Origin: Paenibacillus jilunlii
GTDB taxonomy: Bacteria; Bacillota; Bacilli; Paenibacillales; Paenibacillaceae
Reading direction: 5' to 3'
Length of the DNA stretch: 64,000 nucleotides
Assembly (NCBI RefSeq): GCF_900102965.1
Contig: NZ_FNGM01000008.1
Coordinates: forward strand, 185,561 to 249,560
Made by a program: the position numbers and the translations under genes. Under the pieces are notes generated by a model. The model made no database searches. It saw only the letters and a program-made list of their open reading frames with translations, and was not told where the DNA came from. Position 1 is the first letter of the stretch; each line of letters starts with the position of its first letter. Shown piece by piece: positions 56,440-64,000 of this stretch.

Positions 56440-56672
56440 TCCTAAAGATGCTGCTGTTTTTTCTTGTGATTTCGGCAGGTTGTATTATCATCGACCTGCC
56501 TTTGCTGAAGCAGAAAAGCAGGACCCGCGACCGCCTGGTCTGGCTCCTGTTCTGGGCCATGGGCATTGCCGCGGTCTACTGTTCGCTCAACAAAATCAAA
56601 GTCCCCAGCCCGCTGTACCTGGTAATGATAATCTATAGGCCGGTTAACAGTTTGTTTGAGTCTTGGTTTTAA
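56436..56672 (+). CDS. Small two-helix membrane protein in ger locus 2
   Basis: The 78-residue protein begins with GTG overlapping the gerC stop (an ATG at 56448 is the alternative). Two hydrophobic segments (MLLFFLVISAGCIIIDLPLL and VWLLFWAMGIAAVYCSL) are joined by a basic loop KQKSRTRDR. The end IIYRPVNSLFESW is conserved in small ger-operon proteins. This is like the D subunits known in some germination loci (inference). Confidence 0.7.
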   Translation: MILKMLLFFLVISAGCIIIDLPLLKQKSRTRDRLVWLLFWAMGIAAVYCSLNKIKVPSPLYLVMIIYRPVNSLFESWF

Positions 56673-56803
56673 TCGGCTGCCTGGGGCGGGACTCGCATTG
56701 AGGTGCTGGATATGTCTTACTCGCCCCGTTATCCGAAATGCTGGCTCTATTGCTGTTCGAGAGATCCGTCGTCGTTCCTCACTCTAACCTAGTCTCCATC
56801 TGC

Positions 56804-58558
56804 TTACTCAGCGCCTACGCTGAGATTCTGCGGGGTGAAGATCATGTCCTCGGCAGGCTCGGTAATCTCCTGGGAATAGCGGCCGACGGTTACTCTCCCT
56901 GCGTGGATTTTGCGGACACTGATCTTCTGGCCGGCTTTGAGTGACGAACGGGCGCCTGTATCGCCGCTTACTATTTGTGCAGTGAGAGTCCCGCCTGCCT
57001 CCAGCTGTGATTCCCGGCAGACTGCATCCGGCATCATGAAAGTGATGTCTGCCAGGGAGAGCAGGTCGCTTTGCAGTGTCCCGTCCTTGTGAATGCAAAT
57101 GCCGCCACTTGATTTGATGATGGTGTTATGGCAATGCGGGATGTCAACACAGACATTGGCTTCCTCCATGCGGGCTACCCCGGTGTACAAATTCTTCAGC
57201 AATTTCAATAATGACACCAGCATGGCATCATTAAAGGTATCGATGAACAGAGTGGGCCGTAAGAAAACGTCCAGAATCCGCTGCAGCTGCTTGTTGTCCG
57301 GGTGAGATGTTTGCTTGATGCTGGCCGCTACGGATTCCAGATCACGAATCAGGACGGGGATCTTCTTATATTTAGTCTCCATGAGCAGCAGAATGACTTG
57401 CCCGAACTTTACGGTCTGCTGCCGGGATTGTATTTCCCGGGTCAGCAGTCTGGAGGCTTTCCGCAGCAGGCTGACTTCTTCGATCAGCTTCTCGGAGAGG
57501 TGGTAGAGACGGTTATAGGTTACGCCGAAGGCGCCCGAATACAACTGGCTGTCGCCCACATTGCCCAGTATATAAATACTGCCTGTTGCTGTAATGGTAG
57601 AATTATGGACATTGCCGCATACATATACATTTCCTAAAGCCTCGATAATCGAGTTGTCCTCCACGTCCTGGTGTACAATTACATCGCCTGAGAATACGAT
57701 ATTGCCTGTTTGGCGGTTCACGCAGCCCGGAACAGTAAATACGGTTGTGATATCGAAAGTTGTGACATTTGTACCGGTCACACGCGGCCGGCCGTCTTTA
57801 AGGGCTGTAATTTCATGGCTTGGCAGCAGCAGAGCGCCCTCTTTGGCCACAACTTTGATATCCCGGGGAGGTGCGGCGGGTAGAATGCTGCCGTATACAT
57901 CGTACCCGGGTACGCCGTCGCGGGGCAGGTGCTTGCGGGCAATGATATCGCCTCTCTGGGCAACGGGAATCCGGAGTTGATTGGGGGTATCCGCAGCCCC
58001 TTCTAAGGAATTGAAAGGGTTTCCGGCATGCTCGGCAAAAAACAAATCAAGCTTCGCATCTTCGCCTGCAGCAGGCGGCCTGCCTTCCGCAACACAAACC
58101 GGCAGATAGGTCGGTTGATTCAATTCCGCATAGATTGCGGGGATATTCAGGTTTTGCGACATCGATTTTTTCTCGAAATCGGCAATAATCTGTTCAATGC
58201 CGAGGGTGGACAGCAGAGTGGAAGAGTCCATTTCAGCCCTTACCGCGAGATGGCTCGATGCCGGGGTGTTCACCAGGTTCCATTTATACTGTTCCACATG
58301 GTTCAGAGTAAGGAAGGCTTGGAGTTTATCCTCGGAGACGGTGATCTGATAAGGGGGCGGTTCTTGTATGGACCAGGTAACCCGGTCGGAGGATACAACG
58401 GGTACGAGACCGGCTACCGGCTGTTTATTGACCTCCAGCACAACAGGCGGGACCGCCGAGAGGATTGCCGGCTCGCCGCCGGGCAGCGGGGAGGTAATGT
58501 AGAACTGGTTGTTCTGAACAATAATAATGCCGTTTTTCTCGGTAATGCGCTGTGGCAT
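56804..58558 (-). CDS. DUF342/FapA-like protein behind a GEMM riboswitch
   Basis: The 584-residue protein has the DUF342 core (IRIPVAQRGDIIARK, GVPGYDVYGSILPAAPPRD, EITALKDGRPRV). A long beta-helix-like stretch follows (GNIVFSGDVIVHQDVEDN, GNVYVCGNVHNS and GSIYILGNVGDS), then a helical region (about 375-420) and a beta end. Family members are called FapA, linked to cell-surface or flagellar assembly. No flagellar genes are near. A cyclic dinucleotide riboswitch upstream implies control by that signal. Confidence 0.88.
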   Translation of the reverse strand: MPQRITEKNGIIIVQNNQFYITSPLPGGEPAILSAVPPVVLEVNKQPVAGLVPVVSSDRVTWSIQEPPPYQITVSEDKLQAFLTLNHVEQYKWNLVNTPASSHLAVRAEMDSSTLLSTLGIEQIIADFEKKSMSQNLNIPAIYAELNQPTYLPVCVAEGRPPAAGEDAKLDLFFAEHAGNPFNSLEGAADTPNQLRIPVAQRGDIIARKHLPRDGVPGYDVYGSILPAAPPRDIKVVAKEGALLLPSHEITALKDGRPRVTGTNVTTFDITTVFTVPGCVNRQTGNIVFSGDVIVHQDVEDNSIIEALGNVYVCGNVHNSTITATGSIYILGNVGDSQLYSGAFGVTYNRLYHLSEKLIEEVSLLRKASRLLTREIQSRQQTVKFGQVILLLMETKYKKIPVLIRDLESVAASIKQTSHPDNKQLQRILDVFLRPTLFIDTFNDAMLVSLLKLLKNLYTGVARMEEANVCVDIPHCHNTIIKSSGGICIHKDGTLQSDLLSLADITFMMPDAVCRESQLEAGGTLTAQIVSGDTGARSSLKAGQKISVRKIHAGRVTVGRYSQEITEPAEDMIFTPQNLSVGAE

Positions 58559-58663
58559 TGCGTTTGGCTCCTTTTTAGATAATCAATGGGCATTTGGACA
58601 TAAGAGTATCCCGGCAGGCAGATACGGTATCCTAACGGATACCCGCACAATACAGCGTCTTCT

Positions 58664-58747
58664 TGGCAGCCTGGCAGCCATGGATGCGGATGTTCACATC
58701 GTTAGGCCCATTGCTTTGCGTCCTATCTTTTCAGATAGTTTGCCGTT
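58664..58747 (-). promoter_or_regulatory. GEMM-I type cyclic dinucleotide riboswitch
   Basis: Reading the minus strand from 58746: GGCAAACTATC, a TGAAAA loop, GATAGGACGCAAAGC, GGGCCTAA and finally CATGGCTGCCAGGCTGCC. These are the GEMM-I elements: GGCAAAC with a GNRA-like hairpin, the invariant GACGCAAAGC, then GGCCTAA and the closing TGCCAGG.TGCC receptor. A GGGTATCC/GGATACC hairpin and about 100 bases separate it from the DUF342 start. The ligand is cyclic di-GMP or 3',3'-cGAMP; the choice is not readable with certainty. Confidence 0.85.
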
Positions 58748-58975
58748 ATGAAATGGATCAATGATTAGCCGATTTCAGGTACATAACCCGACGGAAATCG
58801 ACAAAGGAATCATAATTAAAAATTCAAATATATAAACTTTTGCAACCTTTATTTTAGTACTAAAGTCACTAATTTACAATATTTAATTATATATTTATAT
58901 GGAATAAATGGATACGGTCAACGGATTGTGTTCAGTCTGTACCAGAAAAACATAATGGATGGTTAGCCGGCTGGT

Positions 58976-59004
58976 TTGACAAATGCGGGAGTGCATGTGA
59001 TAAT
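58976..59004 (+). promoter_or_regulatory. Consensus sigma-A promoter of the tetR gene
   Basis: TTGACA (58976-58981), a 17-base spacer and GATAAT (58999-59004) with TGT just upstream, an extended -10. It is almost perfect. Transcription would start within the palindrome that follows. Confidence 0.85.
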
Positions 59005-59005
59005 T

Positions 59006-59027
59006 CTCCCTGACGATCGTCAGGGAG
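59006..59027. promoter_or_regulatory. TetR autoregulatory operator (perfect 22-bp palindrome)
   Basis: CTCCCTGACGA and its exact complement form a 22-bp palindrome starting one base after the -10. Its right half contains the AGGGAG of the Shine-Dalgarno, so a bound repressor would block transcription start. The mRNA hairpin might also hide the ribosome site. Confidence 0.75.
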
Positions 59028-59038
59028 GCGGTATAAAA

Positions 59039-59620
59039 ATGACAGCAGTCGCTATTTTGCAAGCCGCATTGTCGCAATTTGCCGAAAAAGGCTTTGAGGG
59101 GGCTTCATTGGCGGGGATTGCCCAGTCGGTAGGGATTAAAAAACAGTCTATCGCGACTTATTTTCCCAAAAAAGAGGATCTGTTTATAGCAGCATTTCAG
59201 GAAATGGCCCGGCATTACATTGAATTTCTGGACCGGTTGTACAAGGAGATCCTTGGCACACCTGTAGAGGTTAGACTGCGTGAAATTGTATACCGGACCT
59301 ATTTTTATAGAGTGGAGTACCCGGTGCTGACCGCCTTTTATAAAAGGAGTGTTCAATTCCCGGCGCCTTTTTTTCAGGAGATGCTGGAGCAGCAGATTTC
59401 AATGATGGAGCAGCGTTCAGCGGCATTTTACCGGGCTATTTTTGAGGAAGGCATGGACTCCGGGGAAATTCGGCGGCAGCACACGGAAAGCCTTCTCTCG
59501 GCTTATTATTGTTTACAGGATGGAATTGCCATGCAGATGTTTTTTTATAGTCAGGAAGAATTCGGGCGGCGCCTGAAGGATATCTGGGAGATATTCTGGG
59601 CAGGCATTAAGCAGACATAA
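59039..59620 (+). CDS. TetR/AcrR family regulator
   Basis: The 193-residue regulator has the TetR helix-turn-helix ALSQFAEKGFEGASLAGIAQS plus GIKKQSIATYFPKKEDLF, then a helical ligand domain. The ATG at 59039 follows AGGGAGGCGG, while the longer frame from 58976 is the promoter itself. It is 19 bases before a GNAT gene, so the two are probably cotranscribed. Confidence 0.9.
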   Translation: MTAVAILQAALSQFAEKGFEGASLAGIAQSVGIKKQSIATYFPKKEDLFIAAFQEMARHYIEFLDRLYKEILGTPVEVRLREIVYRTYFYRVEYPVLTAFYKRSVQFPAPFFQEMLEQQISMMEQRSAAFYRAIFEEGMDSGEIRRQHTESLLSAYYCLQDGIAMQMFFYSQEEFGRRLKDIWEIFWAGIKQT

Positions 59621-59639
59621 TGAAGGAGAGGGATCGTAC

Positions 59640-60062
59640 ATGCGGGTAGAGCGGGTTACCACTCAAGAACAACTGCAGGAGGCTTTCAGAATCAGGCGGG
59701 AAGTGTTTGTGGAGGAGCAGGGCGTGGCGCTGGCAGATGAATTTGATGATTATGAAAAGGACGCAGAGCATATATTGCTCTATCAGGAAGAGCTTCCAGT
59801 GGGAACAGCCAGACTACGGAGTGTGGACGGGTGGGCTAAGCTTGAACGGATTTGCCTGAGCGCTCCTTACCGCAAAAGCGGATTGGGGTCCGTTCTGATT
59901 GATACCCTGGAAAAAATGGCGGTTGAACGGGGACACCGGCAAGCCAAGCTGCATGGCCAGAAGCAGGCCGAGGGCTTTTATCAGCGGCTGGGGTATGTAA
60001 CGAGCTCACCGGTCTTCATGGAGGATGGCATTCCGCACGTGCTTATGGTTAAACAGCTGTAG
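59640..60062 (+). CDS. GNAT acetyltransferase, ElaA/YjcF-like
   Basis: The 140-residue protein has FRIRREVFVEEQGVALADEFD, the LPVGTARLRSVDGWAKLERI pair, and the acetyl-CoA loop YRKSGLGSVLIDTLE. The opening is typical of YjcF/ElaA-type enzymes. GAAGGAGAGG precedes the ATG. The substrate is unknown. Confidence 0.88.
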   Translation: MRVERVTTQEQLQEAFRIRREVFVEEQGVALADEFDDYEKDAEHILLYQEELPVGTARLRSVDGWAKLERICLSAPYRKSGLGSVLIDTLEKMAVERGHRQAKLHGQKQAEGFYQRLGYVTSSPVFMEDGIPHVLMVKQL

Positions 60063-60147
60063 ATGATCACGGTGTAAGGTTTGGCATGAAACAGCGATTC
60101 CTGAATATACTCTCACTACCGAATTTCCTCTAAAAGGAGTCCTGGAC

Positions 60148-60807
60148 ATGCCAACACATCCGTATGTTTCCCGTTTTTTTGTGAATACCGATGCCCGCCG
60201 CGACAAGCTGATTTATGATTTGCCGGAATCCTGGTGGAGCCGGCCTTATGAATACGAATGGTGCACAAATTTTGTTTCACCCCATGATGTGGTGCTGGAT
60301 GCCGCCTGCGGGATTTCCCATCCGCTCAAGTTCTACCTTGCCGGCTATAGCGCGGAGGTTCATGCCTGCGATATCGATGCGCGGATTCTATCCCGGGATG
60401 CCATTATTCAGAATATTGCCAGCGACATCAGTGAGGAAGCAGCACGGCTGGTGGAAGCCAGACGGACGACCCGCCTGCATCTGGCGCAGGCCAATCTGAC
60501 CGCATTGCCTTATGAGGATGAAAGCTTTGATAGTATATTCTGTATCTCGGTCCTGGAGCATTTGTCCCTGGAGGATTCAGTGCGGGCCGTAAGGGAATTT
60601 CACCGCACACTGAATGGGGAGGGACTGCTTGTCCTGACTTTTGATTACCCCACGGTTAATCTGCTGCGGATGAATGAAGTGCTGCTGCAGGCCGGGTTTG
60701 AGTATTGGGGCGAGACGGATTTTAAGCTTCCCGCGGATGCTGTACGGACGGAGCAGTGGGGTGGACTGAGCTGTTTCCGGGCCGTACTTAAAAAGGCGAG
60801 AATCTAG
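60148..60807 (+). CDS. Class I SAM-dependent methyltransferase
   Basis: The 219-residue protein has the SAM motif VVLDAACGISHPLKFYLAG, the acidic VHACDID, motif DSIFCISVLEHLSLEDS and GEGLLVLTFDYP. It is like small-molecule methyltransferases of unknown substrate. AAAAGGAGTCC lies before the ATG. Confidence 0.85.
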   Translation: MPTHPYVSRFFVNTDARRDKLIYDLPESWWSRPYEYEWCTNFVSPHDVVLDAACGISHPLKFYLAGYSAEVHACDIDARILSRDAIIQNIASDISEEAARLVEARRTTRLHLAQANLTALPYEDESFDSIFCISVLEHLSLEDSVRAVREFHRTLNGEGLLVLTFDYPTVNLLRMNEVLLQAGFEYWGETDFKLPADAVRTEQWGGLSCFRAVLKKARI

Positions 60808-60906
60808 CAGAAATCAGAACCCTGGCAGAATACCAACCCTTAATTTGGATTTTTCCCTCTATTATAGTAGAATAATTGGCAGATTAAGAGAGAGGGGTCC
60901 AAGATT

Positions 60907-61935
60907 TTGCGCAGATTTGCAGTCATAACTTTAGTATTGTTTTTGCTGATTCCCGGTCAGGCAGCTTTCAGTCAAGGGGCTTCTAAGCCCGAGAAGATTA
61001 ATCTTGCTTTTGCCGGAGATATTTTGCTGGACGGATTTGTTGGTGATCAGATCGCCAACTATGGGGTCAATTTTCCTTTTGCCAGGGTAGGACCTGTCCT
61101 GAAGAAAGCAGATATAGCTTTTGCCAACCTGGAGACACCCGTATCGGTTAGAGGGAAGGCGGCAGAGAAGAGCTTTGCTTTCCGTTCCAAACCGGCGGCA
61201 CTGGCGGGGCTGAGTGATGCCGGGATCGATGGAGTGACCTTAGCCAATAATCATATTCTTGATTTTGGACAGGATGCCATGCTGGATACGCTGGTTCATC
61301 TGGATAAATACAAGATCGGCCATACCGGAGCGGGGAAGAACAGCAATGAAGCCTTCAAACCCTACATTCAGACGGTAAAAGGCAAAAAAATCGCCATACT
61401 TGGGGTAAGCCGGGTGCTCTCCAGCCCGTCCTGGTATGCAGGAAAAAACAGTCCGGGTGCAGCTTCGGCCTATACGCCTGAGCCTATGCTGGGGGCCATC
61501 AAGAAATCGGCCAAAGAAAATGATTTTACCATCGTGTACATCCACTGGAACAATGAGTTTAAGGATTACCCTGAGCCATACGCCCGCAGTCTGGCGAAGC
61601 AGATGATCGACAGCGGTGCGGATATCATTATCGGTGCCCACAGCCACTGTCTGATGGGGATAGAATATTACAAGCATAAGCCGATCTATTATTCACTGGG
61701 CAATTTTGTGTTCAACCGGTCCACACGCGGCGGCGACAAGACCATTCATTCTATGCTGGTGAACTTTGAGATCAGCAATACTAGTGTAAAGAGCCGGATT
61801 ACGCCGGTCAAAATTATCGGCGGTCAGCCGAATTTTATGGGCGGGGCCTACAATAAAGATACCATTAAGCGGATGAACCAGCTCTCGTTCAATGCCGTGA
61901 TCGCAGCGGACGGAGCCGTTAGCGAGAAGCTGTGA
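60907..61935 (+). CDS. CapA family protein, poly-gamma-glutamate synthesis type
   Basis: The 342-residue secreted or membrane-tethered protein has a signal peptide (to about AAFS at residue 22) and the CapA/PgsA metallophosphatase-like fold. Motifs are LAFAGDILLDGFVG, IAFANLETPVS, VTLANNHILDFG and IIIGAHSHCLMG. The start is TTG behind GAGAGGGGTCC. It lacks neighbouring capB or capC genes, so a role in a poly-glutamate capsule is uncertain. Confidence 0.9.
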   Translation: MRRFAVITLVLFLLIPGQAAFSQGASKPEKINLAFAGDILLDGFVGDQIANYGVNFPFARVGPVLKKADIAFANLETPVSVRGKAAEKSFAFRSKPAALAGLSDAGIDGVTLANNHILDFGQDAMLDTLVHLDKYKIGHTGAGKNSNEAFKPYIQTVKGKKIAILGVSRVLSSPSWYAGKNSPGAASAYTPEPMLGAIKKSAKENDFTIVYIHWNNEFKDYPEPYARSLAKQMIDSGADIIIGAHSHCLMGIEYYKHKPIYYSLGNFVFNRSTRGGDKTIHSMLVNFEISNTSVKSRITPVKIIGGQPNFMGGAYNKDTIKRMNQLSFNAVIAADGAVSEKL

Positions 61936-62004
61936 GCTGCCCCTTTTGAACTGAAGCCCTTAACGGATCACTGTCGGAACACCATTGAACTGAATAGAAC
62001 GTCC

Positions 62005-62046
62005 AAAGCCTGAGCGGTTAGCTGACTATCGCTTGGGCTTTTTTTT
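62005..62046 (+). terminator. Terminator of the CapA-like gene
   Basis: AAGCC.TGAGCG pairs with CGCT.TGGGCTT, followed by eight T. Confidence 0.8.
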
Positions 62047-62162
62047 GCTGTAGCGGATCTCTCATATTCAGATTGTGCTATTCCATATTAGCATTGTGCT
62101 AACTACACTCTAATAATCTCATCTACAATGTGAATATAGTCTGGTAAGGAGGCGGTTGCAGG

Positions 62163-64000
62163 ATGAGCACGGCAGCAGGAAGAAGCAGAAGCAGGTTCGA
62201 TGAGAATTGGAGTTTTTATAAAGGCGATATCCGTATTCCTCACGCCGTTAAGGCCGGAATGACAGGCGGGATTACCGACTGCGGTTCCCTGCAGGAGGGG
62301 GAATGGCTGGATATCGCGTTTAACGATAAAGGCATGGGCCATCAGCAGCTGGAATGGAAGCCTGTAAGCCTGCCGCATGACTGGTGTGTGGAGCAGCAGT
62401 ATGTGCAGGATGCCTCACTCGGTTCAAGAGATGGCAGCCACGGCTATTTGCCGGGCGGAACCGGGTTTTACCGTAAAACCTTTGAGCTGCCCCCGGATGC
62501 GGCAGACCGTAAGTGGACGGTCACCTTCGATGGGGCTTCGGGCCTGAGCACGGTTTGGGTCAACGGGCATCTTATCGGAGAACACCGGGGAGGGTACATC
62601 GGCTTCTCCTATGACCTGACCGATGTGCTCCGGTATGGCGGAGAGGGCCGGAATGTCATTCTGGTTAAGGTAGAGGCTGTGGAGAACGAAGGCTGGTGGT
62701 ATGAAGGCTGCGGCATCTACCGCCATGTCTGGCTGGAGCAGACGGACCGTCTGCATGTGGCTGAATATGGAACGTATATCACCACACCCGAAGCAGGGAA
62801 GGAGCAGGCTCTGGTGCATATCAGCACCCGTATTTGCAATGAATACACTGAGAGCCGGGCGGTCTCGCTGCACACGGAAGTATACAACGCTTCCGGGGAG
62901 CAGGTCTGCGCTGAGGCGGTACAGGCCTTTGCGGACTGGTACGGAGAGACGGAGCTGGAGCAGAGGTTCAGGCTGGAGCACCCGGCCTTATGGTCCCCGG
63001 AGACTCCCCATCTCTATAGAGCCGTATCCATCCTGAAGGTGGATGGTATAGAGGTGGACCGGTATGAGACTCCTTTTGGCATCCGCAGCATCCGCTTTGA
63101 CCCGGAGGAGGGGTTTTTCCTGAACGGAGAACCGCTGCTGATCAAAGGCACCTGCAACCATCAGGATTTTGCGGGAGTGGGAGTGGCGCTTCCTGACAGT
63201 CTGATTGCATATAAGCTGAAGCTGCTGAAGGAGATGGGCTCCAATGCCTACCGCAGTGCGCATCATCCACCCACCCCGGAACTGCTGGATCTTTGCGACC
63301 GGATCGGACTGCTCGTAATGGATGAGAACCGCAAGCTGGACAGCAGCCGCAGCGGATTGTCCCGGCTGAAACGGATGCTCCTCCGGGATAGAAACCATCC
63401 CAGCGTCATCATCTGGAATCTGGAAAATGAGGAGGTGCTGGAAGGAACCGTGACCGGCAGACGTCTGCTGAAGACGCTGGCGGATACCGTGAAAAGGATG
63501 GATCCAACGCGTCCGACCTCAGCGGCCATGAACCACGGCTGGTATGAGAATGGATATAATGAAGTTGTGGATATTACCGGGTACAATTACGGACACCGGG
63601 ACCATCTGGATATCCGGGACCATGAACAGCATCCCGGACGCCTGATGATTGGAAGTGAATGCGCGAGCTACACAGCGACCCGGGGCATCTACGAGAACGA
63701 CACGGTTCGCGGCTACTGCTCGGAATACGGCACGAATATTCCTTCATGGGGCTGCACCCCGCAGCAGGCGTGGAGTGATGTTGTGAACAACCGGTTTCTT
63801 ACAGGCGTATTTATGTGGACCGGGTTCGATTACCAGGGCGAGCCGACCCCCTATCTGTGGCCCTGTGTGAATTCGCATTTCGGGCTGATGGACACTTGCG
63901 GCTTTCCTAAGGACAGCTATTACTATATGCAGGCTGTTTGGAAGGATGAGCCGATAGTGCATCTATTGCCCCACTGGAATTGGCCAGGCTCGGAAGGCAA
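62163..64000 (+). CDS. GH2 glycoside hydrolase (beta-galactosidase-like), 3' end outside window
   Basis: The frame is open from ATG 62163 (behind AAGGAGGCGG) to the window end, so at least 612 residues. GH2 features are an N-terminal sugar-binding domain (VSLPHDWCVEQQYVQ, GGTGFYRKTFELP and WVNGHLIGEHRGGY), the NEGWWYEGCGIYRHVWLEQ block, catalytic FFLNGEPLLIKGTCNHQD, and the acid/base Glu in IIWNLENEEVLEG. The nucleophile is probably in MIGSECASYTA. LLPHWNWPGSEG near the end matches the DUF4982-type GH2 subgroup. There is no signal peptide. Confidence 0.92.
   Translation, partial: MSTAAGRSRSRFDENWSFYKGDIRIPHAVKAGMTGGITDCGSLQEGEWLDIAFNDKGMGHQQLEWKPVSLPHDWCVEQQYVQDASLGSRDGSHGYLPGGTGFYRKTFELPPDAADRKWTVTFDGASGLSTVWVNGHLIGEHRGGYIGFSYDLTDVLRYGGEGRNVILVKVEAVENEGWWYEGCGIYRHVWLEQTDRLHVAEYGTYITTPEAGKEQALVHISTRICNEYTESRAVSLHTEVYNASGEQVCAEAVQAFADWYGETELEQRFRLEHPALWSPETPHLYRAVSILKVDGIEVDRYETPFGIRSIRFDPEEGFFLNGEPLLIKGTCNHQDFAGVGVALPDSLIAYKLKLLKEMGSNAYRSAHHPPTPELLDLCDRIGLLVMDENRKLDSSRSGLSRLKRMLLRDRNHPSVIIWNLENEEVLEGTVTGRRLLKTLADTVKRMDPTRPTSAAMNHGWYENGYNEVVDITGYNYGHRDHLDIRDHEQHPGRLMIGSECASYTATRGIYENDTVRGYCSEYGTNIPSWGCTPQQAWSDVVNNRFLTGVFMWTGFDYQGEPTPYLWPCVNSHFGLMDTCGFPKDSYYYMQAVWKDEPIVHLLPHWNWPGSEG

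Overview
The window is chromosomal DNA of an endospore-forming Firmicute, most probably Paenibacillus (inference). The supports are YhbH, a cotJABC operon, two GerA-family germination loci, the sufCDSUB gene order, strong AGGAGG ribosome sites, and small proteins and intergenic repeats of a Paenibacillus type. No rRNA, tRNA or CRISPR array was seen.

Layout. 1-6.7 kb: housekeeping and sporulation genes (a partial ORF, yhbH, a frameshifted methyltransferase, a lipoprotein, DUF4190 and DUF423 membrane proteins, a yunC-like gene, dps). 6.8-12.2 kb: the sufCDSUB Fe-S assembly operon behind a sigma-A promoter whose -35 lies inside a Fur-box-like palindrome. 12.3-17.6 kb: a second lipoprotein paralogous to the first, a GNAT enzyme and a heterodimeric ABC exporter. 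18.1-20.5 kb: a small ORF, a decayed beta-glucoside PTS permease and an intact GH1 6-phospho-beta-glucosidase. 21-29.4 kb: two HD-GYP proteins (one lacking the HD histidine), a MoaD-MoaE fusion, a yunD-like nucleotidase, uppP, a YfkAB-like radical SAM protein and a CBS/CorC membrane protein. 30-34 kb: a response regulator-ABC-permease-kinase module with a leader hairpin and an 18-codon ORF. 34.1-35.3 kb: cotJABC.

35.3-45.3 kb is a mosaic accessory island. It holds IS110-family remnants, a group II intron 5' fragment, 5'-truncated cotJC copies, and fragments of a tyrosine recombinase, a penicillin-binding protein and an SRPBCC protein. At its centre is an arsenic cassette: arsR-arsB-arsC-phosphatase on the minus strand and, divergently, marR-small Cys protein-arsM-arsN. 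Direct repeats of about 520 bp carrying cotJC 3' ends bracket the cassette. The full-length cotJC has a GC-rich head and an A+T-rich tail, whereas the fragments have A+T-rich heads and GC-rich tails. This suggests the island entered by recombination at cotJC.

45.3-56.7 kb: two germinant receptor loci (gerA-gerC-gerB, and gerB divergent from gerA-gerC-small ORF) with sigma-G-like promoters. Between them lie a Ser/Thr kinase, a His/Ser-rich small protein and an SGNH esterase. 56.8-64 kb: a DUF342/FapA-like gene behind a GEMM (cyclic dinucleotide) riboswitch, a TetR regulator with a perfect 22-bp operator over its ribosome site, a GNAT enzyme, a methyltransferase, a CapA-like protein and a GH2 glycosidase that runs off the end. 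With the two HD-GYP proteins, the riboswitch makes cyclic-dinucleotide signalling a recurring theme.
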